This document shows, in pieces, positions 1-6,650 of a stretch of 15,059 bases of DNA. Every line of letters starts with the position of its first letter. The stretch's first letter is position 1. Made by a program: the position numbers and the translations under genes. Origin of the DNA: Lachnospiraceae bacterium. GTDB lineage: Bacteria; Bacillota_A; Clostridia; Lachnospirales; Lachnospiraceae. Where the stretch lies: NCBI GenBank assembly GCA_017553665.1, contig JAFZKM010000128.1, positions 1-15,059 of the forward strand, given 5' to 3'. Below the pieces are notes generated by a model that was not told the origin of the DNA, ran no database searches, and saw only the letters and a program-made list of their open reading frames with translations.

Positions 1-121
1 CTTGGCTTTCGCCCGGTCTCAAGGGCAAAAATACACGGATGTATTTTTAGCCGTCATGAGGCACGGACGCCGAATGGCGGCGGCCCTGTGACTTGGCAGG
101 TAATTTCCCGCGAAAGCCTAG
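1..121. ncRNA. Candidate structured RNA of unknown class
   Basis: The segment closes on itself. GGCTTTCGC at 4-12 pairs with GCGAAAGCC at 110-118 (9 bp). Inside, CAAG (20-23) can pair with CTTG (92-95). A 9-bp hairpin (27-35 with 40-48, loop CGGA) is extended by GGC/GCC around a bulge. GTCA (53-56) can pair with TGAC (89-92), enclosing GGC/GCC and the small hairpin CGCC-GAAT-GGCG (68-79). The result is a multi-branch fold like a riboswitch or small RNA. I compared it by eye with TPP, SAM-I, cobalamin, c-di-GMP-I, lysine, glycine, ydaO and ZTP cores and recognised none. Strand is undetermined because the pairing works on both. It lies about 325 bp upstream of the sugar-binding gene and no U-run follows it. 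It could also be a palindromic repeat rather than an RNA. Confidence 0.35.
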
Positions 122-337
122 AAAACCATGAGGTTACGTAACAGTCGCCAAAAAAACTGCCCGAAGCAGCTGCATGCACTTATACCCCTCCCCCGTGTGA
201 AAAAGCCGGGGCCGCCGCACCGGGATTCTGAAACAAACCCGTTTTTATTGTACATTTTACACGTAAGACGTCCATTTTTTACCCCTCCTTTTGGTGAAGA
301 TGTAAAAAATCTCCCTCTCACAGGTAAAGGATTTACA
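122..337. other. Non-coding stretch before the sugar transporter
   Basis: No convincing gene is visible here; open frames on both strands lack ribosome sites and protein-like composition. It holds a 10-bp palindrome, GTTACGTAAC (133-142), and a weak CGGG/CCCG stem followed by five T residues (about 226-248), possibly the end of an upstream transcript. A 9-bp AT-rich inverted repeat, ATTTTTTAC (274-282) with GTAAAAAAT (302-310), has a 19-nt spacer. None of these matches an operator I can name. Confidence 0.4.
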
Positions 338-366
338 TTTACTTAACATTTATCCTCACATAAAAT
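338..366 (+). promoter_or_regulatory. Possible promoter of the sugar-binding protein gene
   Basis: A -35-like TTTACT (338-343, 4 of 6 to consensus) lies exactly 17 bp before a -10-like TAAAAT (361-366, 5 of 6). Predicted transcription starts near 373, giving a leader of about 74 nt. The AT-richness of the region makes chance matches possible. Confidence 0.4.
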
Positions 367-403
367 GAAATTGCTTAAGCGGACGCGAAACCGGCCGCAC
401 GGC

Positions 404-424
404 AAAAACTAAATAATAGTTTTT
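404..424 (+). promoter_or_regulatory. Perfect 8-bp inverted repeat just before the ribosome site
   Basis: AAAAACTA (404-411) pairs with TAGTTTTT (417-424) around a 5-nt loop, ending about seven bases before the strong ribosome site AAAGGAGGAG. It could be a repressor or regulator site, or a leader hairpin. A weak AU-rich stem like this is unlikely to stop transcription. Confidence 0.3.
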
Positions 425-446
425 ATCAAAAGGAGGAGTAGTATTT

Positions 447-1826
447 ATGAAGAAAATGCTTGCTTTACTGCTTGCAGTGGCTATGATCCTTTCACTCGCA
501 GCATGTAAAAAGGCGGAGGAGCCCTCTAACAGCGGCTCAACCAACAGCGGTACAACAAACACCGACACCAAGACAGACACTAAGACAGACACCAAGACGG
601 ACACAAAGACCGACACCAAGACAGACAATGGCGGATCGACCGAAGAGAAGACCACCATTACCATGTGGTGTATCGCTACCGAGTCTGACTCAAACCACAA
701 TGCTTATGTAAAGGCTATTGAGGAAGTTACAGCTAAGTATCCCAACGTTGACTTCCAGTGGGAAGCAATCGAGAACGAGACCTACAAGACCAAGATCGCA
801 GCAGCTATGGCAGCTAACGAGACCCCTGATATCTTCTTCACATGGTCTTGCGCATTCCTCGGTGATTTCGTAAATCAGGGCAAGGTATACTGCCTTGACG
901 ATACTCTTGCGAAGTACAGCAGTGAGCTTCCTGAGAGCATGCTCGGCAACACCACTTACGGCGGCAAGCACTACGGCGTTCCCACAACCATGAACATCGT
1001 TGCTCTCTTCGCTAACATGGACCTTCTTGCGCAGGCAGGCTGGGACAAGGTTCCGGAGAACTACGACGAGCTCATCAAGTGCTGTGACGATCTTCTTGCA
1101 GCAGGCATCATTCCTTTCGGATGCGCAGGCGGCGAGACCTGGTGCGTAACCGAGTATCTTGAGCCCATCATCCAGAAGACCATCGGTTCCGCAGCTCTTA
1201 ACGATATCTTCGTTAACGGCGCTACATATGACAATGCAGACGTTGCAAAGGCAGTTGACACCTTCCAGATGATGATCGACAAGGGTTACTTCGATCCCGC
1301 AGGTGCTTCTCTTCCCAACGACGATGTTAAGCAGAACTTCATCGACGGCAGAACCGCTTTCTATCAGAACGGTACCTGGAACTGCGCAGACTTCTCAAAG
1401 GCTAATGACGGCACCTTCCTTTCCAAGGTTAAGGTTACTGAGTTCCCTGTAATCGATTCTTCGAAGTCAAAGCTCGGCCAGCTCATCGGCGGACCTTCGG
1501 ATACTCTTGCAGTTTCCGCTTCGTCACCCAACGCGGCTCTTGCAGCTGAGTTCGCAGCAGAGCTCGGTAAGGCTATCTGCCACTACGGTTACCTTGATGG
1601 CTGCGGCCTTCCCGCTTGGACACCTTTCTATGACACAAGCGACATCAACCCTCTTACCGTTGCAGTTTCCGAGATCTGCAAGAACGCTGACAGCTACGTT
1701 CTCTTCGGTGATACCGCTCAGAGCGCAGTTGACAAGGAGCCTTACCTTAACGCAGTTGCTAAGGTTTACGGCAAGGAACTTGACGGCGCAGGCTTCATCG
1801 CTGAGTTAAAGAAGTCCATCAGATAA
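447..1826 (+). CDS. Sugar ABC transporter substrate-binding lipoprotein
   Basis: This is a 459-residue extracellular solute-binding protein (family 1, MalE/MsmE-like) that captures a sugar or oligosaccharide outside the membrane and delivers it to the permeases encoded next. The N-terminus is a clear lipoprotein signal: MKK, a hydrophobic core, then lipobox LAAC with the acylated Cys at residue 20. A Ser/Thr/Asn-rich linker with five DTKT repeats (40-59) tethers the binding domain, which begins near TITMW at about residue 70. Tryptophan and aspartate residues through the domain fit a carbohydrate pocket, but the ligand cannot be read from sequence; the nearby cellulase suggests a beta-glucan oligosaccharide. 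Start chosen from the ribosome site AAAGGAGGAG 10 bp upstream. Strongly biased codons (GCA and CTT rich) suggest high expression. A terminator follows directly, separating it from the permease genes. Confidence 0.93.
   Translation: MKKMLALLLAVAMILSLAACKKAEEPSNSGSTNSGTTNTDTKTDTKTDTKTDTKTDTKTDNGGSTEEKTTITMWCIATESDSNHNAYVKAIEEVTAKYPNVDFQWEAIENETYKTKIAAAMAANETPDIFFTWSCAFLGDFVNQGKVYCLDDTLAKYSSELPESMLGNTTYGGKHYGVPTTMNIVALFANMDLLAQAGWDKVPENYDELIKCCDDLLAAGIIPFGCAGGETWCVTEYLEPIIQKTIGSAALNDIFVNGATYDNADVAKAVDTFQMMIDKGYFDPAGASLPNDDVKQNFIDGRTAFYQNGTWNCADFSKANDGTFLSKVKVTEFPVIDSSKSKLGQLIGGPSDTLAVSASSPNAALAAEFAAELGKAICHYGYLDGCGLPAWTPFYDTSDINPLTVAVSEICKNADSYVLFGDTAQSAVDKEPYLNAVAKVYGKELDGAGFIAELKKSIR
564..623 (+). 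repeat. Five 12-bp tandem repeats encoding a DTKT linker
   Basis: Five in-frame copies of GACACCAAGACA-like units start at 564, 576, 588, 600 and 612, differing only at unit positions 6 and 12. They encode DTKT x5 (residues 40-59), the hydrophilic linker between the lipid anchor and the binding domain. Copy-number change by slippage would keep the frame and only alter linker length. Confidence 0.9.
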
Positions 1827-1862
1827 TCTCAGTTCACGGACTGAATAAGTTTTAAAAGACAA

Positions 1863-1912
1863 ACGGCCTTTCCCGTGTCTCCTAAAAAGGGATGGGAGAG
1901 GCCGTTTTTTTA
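1863..1912 (+). terminator. Intrinsic terminator between binding protein and permeases
   Basis: ACGGCC-TTTCCC (1863-1874) pairs with GGGAGA-GGCCGT (1894-1905), a 12-bp stem with one G-T pair, followed by a run of seven T (1905-1911). It lies 37 bp after the binding-protein stop. No promoter is visible between it and the permease start at 1953, so it probably works as a leaky terminator that makes binding protein in excess of permease, a common arrangement in such operons. Confidence 0.85.
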
Positions 1913-1952
1913 TTAAGAAACCCCACTTCTTACCTTTGAGAAGGAAAACACC

Positions 1953-2843
1953 ATGCGTAGAAAAAACCAAACCCTTACAGTTATACTTTTTCTGCTTCCG
2001 GCGCTTGCTCTCTTCATCGGCGTCCTGATCTACCCGATCATCAGCTCCGTGCACCACAGCTTTTACGAGTACAGGACCTTTGACGATGCCGGCGCGTTTG
2101 TCGGATTCCAGAATTACATCGACCTGTTCAACGATCATTACAGATTCGGCAAGGCGGTCGCTAACGCGCTGATACTGGCAGCGCTCTCTGTATTTATCCA
2201 GCTGCCCCTTTCACTGGGCCTCGCACTCATGCTGGGTAAAGGAATTAAAGGCGAAAGATTCTATCTCTCGGTATACTTTATGCCCGTGCTCATTTCCGCG
2301 GTTGTAATCGGTATGCTGTGGGAAAAAATATACAATCCCATTTACGGTATCATCACCAAGGCTTTCGAGTTCTTCAACTGGTCGGGACTTCCCACCGAAG
2401 GACTTCTGGCCAACAAGAAAACGGCTCTGCTCGCGGTATTCATTCCCACGATCTGGCAGTTCGTCGGCTACCACATGCTCCTTATGTACGCCGGCGTTAA
2501 GGGCGTGTCTCCCGAACTTCGCGAAGCCGCAAGGCTTGACGGCGCTACCGATGGGCAGGTAAACCGTTACGTTGTCATCCCTTCGATCAAGCCGGTCATC
2601 AAGGTCAGCATCATTTTCGCGATCACAGGTTCCTTAAAGTCCTACGATCTGATCAAGGTCTTCGCAAAGGACGCGCGAAATCTGCCATACGAAGTACCAA
2701 GCCTGCTTCTCGTCCGGTACGTATTCGGAAACTACGGAGGCATAGCGAGCGCGATCGCCGTTATGATGATCATAATGTGCTTCTTCTTCGCTATCCTCGT
2801 AAACTGGTTATTTAAGGAGAGAAATCCATATGGCACGAAATGA
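1953..2843 (+). CDS. Sugar ABC transporter permease, MalF/UgpA type
   Basis: This 296-residue integral membrane subunit of a CUT1-family importer has about six hydrophobic segments, the first near residues 9-31. The cytoplasmic EAA loop, which contacts the ATPase, is explicit: EAARLDGA at 191-198, then IPSIKP at 209-214. The N-terminal pattern PALxLFxGVxxYPIxSS is typical of the MalF/UgpA/LacF half. Start chosen from GAGAAGGA about 7 bp upstream. The gene sits 126 bp behind the binding-protein gene across a terminator and overlaps the next permease by 14 bp, so the two permeases are translationally coupled. No ATP-binding subunit lies in this window; in Firmicutes one shared MsmK-type ATPase often serves several such permease pairs. 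Confidence 0.93.
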   Translation: MRRKNQTLTVILFLLPALALFIGVLIYPIISSVHHSFYEYRTFDDAGAFVGFQNYIDLFNDHYRFGKAVANALILAALSVFIQLPLSLGLALMLGKGIKGERFYLSVYFMPVLISAVVIGMLWEKIYNPIYGIITKAFEFFNWSGLPTEGLLANKKTALLAVFIPTIWQFVGYHMLLMYAGVKGVSPELREAARLDGATDGQVNRYVVIPSIKPVIKVSIIFAITGSLKSYDLIKVFAKDARNLPYEVPSLLLVRYVFGNYGGIASAIAVMMIIMCFFFAILVNWLFKERNPYGTK

Positions 2844-3750
2844 AATAACAACTTTCAATCCGGAATTATATACGGTCAAAAAAACGAACAAGTTCGTGAA
2901 AGTCCTGATATATATCGGTCTCGTTGTATGGCTTCTCATTGACCTGTTCCCTATTTACTATCTGCTCACGTTCTCACTGAAGGACAAGAGCGAGATCACC
3001 GGCCAGAATGTTATCGGACTTCCGAGGAAATGGCTCTGGGAAAACTACACCCGCGTTTTCAACATGGGTAAGAAAACCGGCAATCCTCCGGTCAAGCACT
3101 TCTTTGCCAACGGCAGCCTGGAGAAATGTTTCTCCAACAGCGTATTTGTAGTTACGCTTGCCATCGCTCTCGCGCTTATCGCGGCGCTCATGGCGACCTA
3201 CGCGATCACAAGGATCGTCTGGAAAGGAAGAAAGACCTTAAACAGCATTTTCATGCTCGGTATCACGATCCCGATGCATGTGGCTCTTTACCCGATATAT
3301 TCCTCACTCAGCAAGATCCATATGTTAAAGAGCTACACGGCACTTATCATTCCGTACGCGGCATTCTCGGTATCCATGGCGATACTTGTCTGTACCGGTT
3401 TCATGAATGATATCCCTACGGAACTTGACGAGTCCGCATGTATCGACGGCTGCGGCCTCTGGGGCACATTCTTCCACATCATCGTGCCTCTGATGAAGCC
3501 CGCGCTCGCTACGATGGGTATTTACATTTTCCTGCAGTGCTGGAACGAGTTCATGTTCGCGAGCGTTTTCAGTGACGAGGCTCACTACACACTGCCCGTA
3601 TTCGTATCTAACCTGAAAGGCGCGAATATCACCGACTGGGGAATAGTCGGTGCCGGCCTTGTTTTGGCCACCATGCCGATGCTTCTTGTTTATGTCTTCA
3701 TGAGCAGACGTATCCAGGAGAGCTTCATGGTCGGCGCGGTTAAAGGTTGA
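2830..3750 (+). CDS. Sugar ABC transporter permease, MalG/UgpE type
   Basis: This is the second membrane subunit, 306 residues, pairing with the preceding permease. About six transmembrane segments are visible, the first at roughly 23-45 and the last at about 280-300. The EAA loop is present but divergent: ELDESACIDGCG at 198-209 instead of EAAxxDGA, then IVPLMKP. The C-terminal segment (YVFMSRRIQESFMVGAVKG) matches the usual end of MalG-type subunits. Start at 2830 is supported by AAGGAGAG (2814-2821). The ATG lies inside the 3' end of the upstream gene (14-bp overlap), indicating coupled translation. Four bases after its stop begin the flanks of a long hairpin terminator, so it is the last gene of the transport unit. 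Confidence 0.93.
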   Translation: MARNEITTFNPELYTVKKTNKFVKVLIYIGLVVWLLIDLFPIYYLLTFSLKDKSEITGQNVIGLPRKWLWENYTRVFNMGKKTGNPPVKHFFANGSLEKCFSNSVFVVTLAIALALIAALMATYAITRIVWKGRKTLNSIFMLGITIPMHVALYPIYSSLSKIHMLKSYTALIIPYAAFSVSMAILVCTGFMNDIPTELDESACIDGCGLWGTFFHIIVPLMKPALATMGIYIFLQCWNEFMFASVFSDEAHYTLPVFVSNLKGANITDWGIVGAGLVLATMPMLLVYVFMSRRIQESFMVGAVKG

Positions 3751-3759
3751 TCCCCGTAG

Positions 3760-3822
3760 CCAGGGAGACATTTCTTTTGGTAACTGCAGTACCAAAAGAA
3801 ACGTCCCCCTGGTTTTATTTTT
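3760..3822 (+). terminator. Long REP-like hairpin acting as terminator
   Basis: Two 23-nt arms (3760-3782 and 3790-3812) match at 21 positions around the 7-nt loop ACTGCAG, followed by TTTTATTTTT (3813-3822). The stem starts CCAGGG and includes TTTCTTTTGGTA. The arm sequence AAACGTCCCC resembles the AACCGTCCCC of the palindrome at 8166-8196, suggesting a dispersed repetitive palindrome family reused here to end the permease transcript. Confidence 0.8.
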
Positions 3823-3857
3823 GACCCACAGCCCCCGTCCCCACGGCACAATTTCAT

Positions 3858-3886
3858 TTGTAATCCCACAAAAAAAATGATAAAAT
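3858..3886 (+). promoter_or_regulatory. Promoter of the sensor kinase/regulator operon
   Basis: TTGTAA (3858-3863, 4 of 6) and TAAAAT (3881-3886, 5 of 6) are separated by exactly 17 bp and lie after the permease terminator. Transcription should begin near 3893. That leaves too little RNA for ribosome binding ahead of the ATG at 3900, which supports the ATG at 3918. Confidence 0.65.
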
Positions 3887-3917
3887 ACCTGTAGAATGTA
3901 TGGGGGCGCATTTGTTC

Positions 3918-5699
3918 ATGACAGATACGGGGGCAGGCAGCAATAAAATAAAATCAAGAAAATCGATGGTATCGGGCTTGAGAGCGATCATGCTCCTCAT
4001 AGTCTTCTTATTGTCGGTTTCTTTTTTTATTTCGGTCTTCTATATCGTCAACAAGGAACGGCGCGAGAACATCACCCGCGAAGCCGTCAACACCCTCAAT
4101 ACCCTTTCGGAAAGTATTTCCTCGGATATAGACCGCTATAAGGAAATCTCGCGACTGGTCATGATGGACGACGGTCTGGTCACATTCCTCAAGGCCACCG
4201 GCACTCCCGTGGATGCCGTATTTATCAATAATACCAGGTCCAGCATCATGCGCGTTCTCAATCCCACGACCATGGTCGACTCGGTATTCGGCTTCAGGGA
4301 CGACGGAATCTATATCGTATCGAACAGAAACCGCTATTCGCTGGACTTCACCGTACTCAACGATCCCGAATGGAGACAGACGATCGAGGACCAGAAAGGC
4401 GGCGCCGTGATCTCGGTCAACGCGGACGGCGGTATCGCCAGAGTCGTAGGACGCCCGCTCGTCAGCATCAGCCGTGCCGTATACGATGTTAATACGCAGC
4501 AGCGTATCGGCATGATGATCATGAACATATCGAGCGTCTTCATTGACAGTAAGCTCATCTCCATTTCCAATAAAAAGATTGCGGTGCTCGGCACCGAAGG
4601 AACACTGCTCTCCGGCGACCCAAGCGTTCCCGGCTATCTGCACGGAATCGACATTAACAAAGAGGCTGTCCATAAGGATATCAAAGACGGCAATCAGGCG
4701 CTCCTTCTCTCAGTAAGACAGATCTCCGACATGCCCATATATATCGCGGTCGCCACGCCCATTGAGAACGGCTTCGTAATGTACGGAACGGTCTATGTAA
4801 TCCTCGGACTGGTACTTGTGTTCCTGTTCGCGATCGCCGTTGCCGGTATGTACATTACCCGCAATATCACAAAGCCCATCTCCGATGTTACCCGCGTACT
4901 TGACGAGACCGGAGAAAAAGGTACCCTGAAGAAGATCGACATCGATATCCCGCAGAACGAGATCGGTGTCCTGAAAGACGCATACAACGGCATGGTTGAG
5001 CGCGTGAATGACCTCTTTGACAAGGTCCTTGACAATGAAAAGGCGATCCGCCGCGCGGAGATGCGCATGCTGCACGAGCAGATAAAGCCGCATTTCCTGT
5101 ACAATTCGCTTGAAACGATCGGATATCTCGCGATGGAGGACGGTGCCGAGGACGTGCATAAGGCTCTCGAGACGCTCGGAAGCTTCTACCGCAACTTCCT
5201 GAGCAAGGGTGAAAGGGAGATCACTCTCCGGACTGAGCTCAGCATCATAAAAGACTATCTGGCGCTCCAGAAGCTCCGTTACGGCGATATCCTGACCGAT
5301 GAGTACGATATCGCGGAGGACACATTGAACTGCAGGATCCCGAAGCTCATACTTCAGCCCATCGTCGAGAACAGTATCTATCACGGCATCAGATTGAAGG
5401 GCGAGATGGGACTGATCCGCATTTCCAGCCGCTTTGAGAACGGTCTGCTGCACCTTTCGGTATATGATACCGGTATCGGAATGCCGCAGGAGCAGATAGA
5501 CGAGATACTTTCGAAGAAGAGTTATAACGGAGACACGGACTCCGCCTTCGCCGACATCTATGACACCTCGGACAGCTTCGGCCTCTGGGGCACGATCGAG
5601 CGTGTACGCGGCTTCTGCGGACGCGACGATGTGGTAAATATAAGAAGCGAACAGGGTGAATTCACTGAGGTTGAATTCGTGATAAAAACAGGGGGATAA
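3918..5699 (+). CDS. YesM-type sensor histidine kinase with extracellular sensor
   Basis: This membrane sensor kinase (593 residues from this start) senses an extracellular signal, autophosphorylates, and passes phosphate to the regulator encoded 4 bp downstream. Order: TM1 (about 22-45), a 240-residue outside region of Cache-like character, TM2 (about 290-314), a HAMP linker (about 315-370), then the His_kinase/HATPase pair of the LytS/YesM class. Motifs: QIKPHFLYN with phospho-acceptor His392, N-box QPIVEN (480-485), DTGIG (517-521) and a glycine loop FGLWG (564-568). Start: the ATG at 3900 is open but lies only about 7 nt from the predicted transcript start; 3918 has GGGGG 11 bp upstream and is preferred, with moderate confidence. 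Such pairs commonly control adjacent sugar ABC transporters, which fits this position. Confidence 0.92.
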   Translation: MTDTGAGSNKIKSRKSMVSGLRAIMLLIVFLLSVSFFISVFYIVNKERRENITREAVNTLNTLSESISSDIDRYKEISRLVMMDDGLVTFLKATGTPVDAVFINNTRSSIMRVLNPTTMVDSVFGFRDDGIYIVSNRNRYSLDFTVLNDPEWRQTIEDQKGGAVISVNADGGIARVVGRPLVSISRAVYDVNTQQRIGMMIMNISSVFIDSKLISISNKKIAVLGTEGTLLSGDPSVPGYLHGIDINKEAVHKDIKDGNQALLLSVRQISDMPIYIAVATPIENGFVMYGTVYVILGLVLVFLFAIAVAGMYITRNITKPISDVTRVLDETGEKGTLKKIDIDIPQNEIGVLKDAYNGMVERVNDLFDKVLDNEKAIRRAEMRMLHEQIKPHFLYNSLETIGYLAMEDGAEDVHKALETLGSFYRNFLSKGEREITLRTELSIIKDYLALQKLRYGDILTDEYDIAEDTLNCRIPKLILQPIVENSIYHGIRLKGEMGLIRISSRFENGLLHLSVYDTGIGMPQEQIDEILSKKSYNGDTDSAFADIYDTSDSFGLWGTIERVRGFCGRDDVVNIRSEQGEFTEVEFVIKTGG

Positions 5700-5703
5700 A
5701 GAA

Positions 5704-6459
5704 ATGTACAGAGTTATGCTTATCGACGATGAAATGCCGGTCAGAAAGCTGATGCTTTCCTCGATCGACTGGGCGTCGCTCGACATGGAGGTCGTGGGGG
5801 AAGCGGCCAGCGGTATTGAGGCGATCAATGTCATTGACGATATGCGCCCGGATATCGCTTTTGTCGATATTTCGATGCCTTTCATGAACGGGCTGGAGTT
5901 CACGGAGGTTGCCACAAAGAACTATCCCGAGCTGATCATCATAATCATGACCGCGTTCGACAAATTCGAGTACGCGCGCAAATGCGTGAGCCTTCCGGTC
6001 TTTGACTATATGCTCAAACCCATGGTACGCACGGAAGTCACCGAGACACTTCGGCGCGTGAAAGAGCGCCTCGACGCCCGCCTCGGCGACCGCAGCAGTT
6101 CTCTCGTGTTCGGCTCGGCAGCGCCCCAGGAGGATTCGGCCGATGAGGAAGCCTCCGTCAGCGAGCAGATCATGCGCTACATCGAGGCCAATTACACGGA
6201 TTCCTGCGTGAACCTTACTTCGGTCGCCCAGCAGTTCGGTTTCAGTTCCAGCTACCTTTCCCGCAAGTTCAAGCAGGAAACCGGCAGGAATTTCCTTGAA
6301 TACCTGACCGAATGCCGCATGAAGAAGGCCATCGAGCTGGCCGAGAACAATGTTAAGATGTACAAGGCCTCAGCGGCCGTGGGGATACCGGACCCAAACT
6401 ACTTCGGAAGATGCTTCAAGAAGTATACCGGGAAGGGGTATTCTGAGTTTCTTAAATGA
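5704..6459 (+). CDS. YesN-type response regulator, AraC DNA-binding domain
   Basis: This 251-residue cytoplasmic transcription factor is the partner of the preceding kinase (4-bp gap, same operon). The N-terminal receiver domain (1-120) has the acidic pair D8/D9, phospho-acceptor Asp55 (FVDISMP), Thr83 and Lys105 (LKP). A short acidic linker (about 125-150) leads to an AraC/XylS double helix-turn-helix (about 154-251), ending in the family pattern DPNYFGRCFKKYTGKGYSEF. It is far shorter than many YesN proteins, which run to 400-500 residues; the usual middle region is absent, with no sign of frameshift. Likely targets are the sugar transporter promoter upstream and possibly the convergent cellulase gene. 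That is inferred from context and no binding site is identified. Confidence 0.92.
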   Translation: MYRVMLIDDEMPVRKLMLSSIDWASLDMEVVGEAASGIEAINVIDDMRPDIAFVDISMPFMNGLEFTEVATKNYPELIIIIMTAFDKFEYARKCVSLPVFDYMLKPMVRTEVTETLRRVKERLDARLGDRSSSLVFGSAAPQEDSADEEASVSEQIMRYIEANYTDSCVNLTSVAQQFGFSSSYLSRKFKQETGRNFLEYLTECRMKKAIELAENNVKMYKASAAVGIPDPNYFGRCFKKYTGKGYSEFLK

Positions 6460-6462
6460 TAC

Positions 6463-6605
6463 GGAGCGGACGGCAACGAGTAAAACTTCCGGAGACACGC
6501 TCTCGCTTCGATTACGGACGCAGCGGTACATAATCGACCACAATACGGTCGATAAGTACCGGCGTCCTTTACGAGTCCCGGAAGTTTTCTCTGCACGTCC
6601 GCTCC
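6463..6605. repeat. 143-nt rod-like nested inverted repeat between convergent genes
   Basis: Nested arms pair in order: GGAGCGGACG (6463-6472) with CGTCCGCTCC (6596-6605); AAAACTTCCGG (6482-6492) with CCGGAAGTTTT (6578-6588); CTCG (6502-6505) with CGAG (6572-6575); GGACGC (6516-6521) with GCGTCC (6562-6567); CGGTAC (6524-6529) with GTACCG (6556-6561); ATCGACC (6533-6539 region) with GGTCGAT, loop ACAATAC. It fills the gap between the regulator gene and the oppositely oriented cellulase gene. It may be a bidirectional terminator, a MITE-like element with 10-bp terminal repeats, or a small RNA. No target-site duplication is evident. Confidence 0.75.
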
Positions 6606-6627
6606 TTACTTTACAGGATCATCGAAT

Positions 6628-6650
6628 AACCGATTCCCGGTTGGAGTTTT
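6628..6650 (+). terminator. Weak hairpin with T-run before the cellulase stop
   Basis: AACCG (6628-6632) pairs with CGGTT (6638-6642), followed by GGAG and TTTT. The stem is only 5 bp, so on its own it is a poor terminator. It may back up the larger stem at 6463-6605 for transcripts leaving the regulator gene. Confidence 0.25.

Noticed and set aside
1..121. Known riboswitch (TPP, SAM, cobalamin, c-di-GMP, lysine, glycine, ZTP) or tRNA/tmRNA/SRP RNA
   Set aside because: None of the conserved core sequences I know for these is present on either strand.
118..346. Overlapping small frames on both strands upstream of the sugar-binding gene
   Set aside because: No ribosome site, low-complexity or arginine/proline-rich products, and mutual overlap on opposite strands.
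366..379. Possible catabolite-repression (cre) site TGAAATTGCTTAAG
   Set aside because: At least three mismatches at conserved positions, including loss of the central C and the terminal CA.
564..623. CRISPR-like repeats
   Set aside because: Units are contiguous 12-mers in a reading frame with no spacers; they are a coding tandem repeat.
4710..5915. Long minus-strand frame of 401 codons antisense to the kinase and regulator genes
   Set aside because: It is the complement of two well-supported genes, has no ribosome site, shows no family motif, and its composition is that of an out-of-frame reading.
6463..6605. Insertion sequence remnant
   Set aside because: No transposase fragment in any frame and no target duplication at the edges; kept only as a structured repeat.
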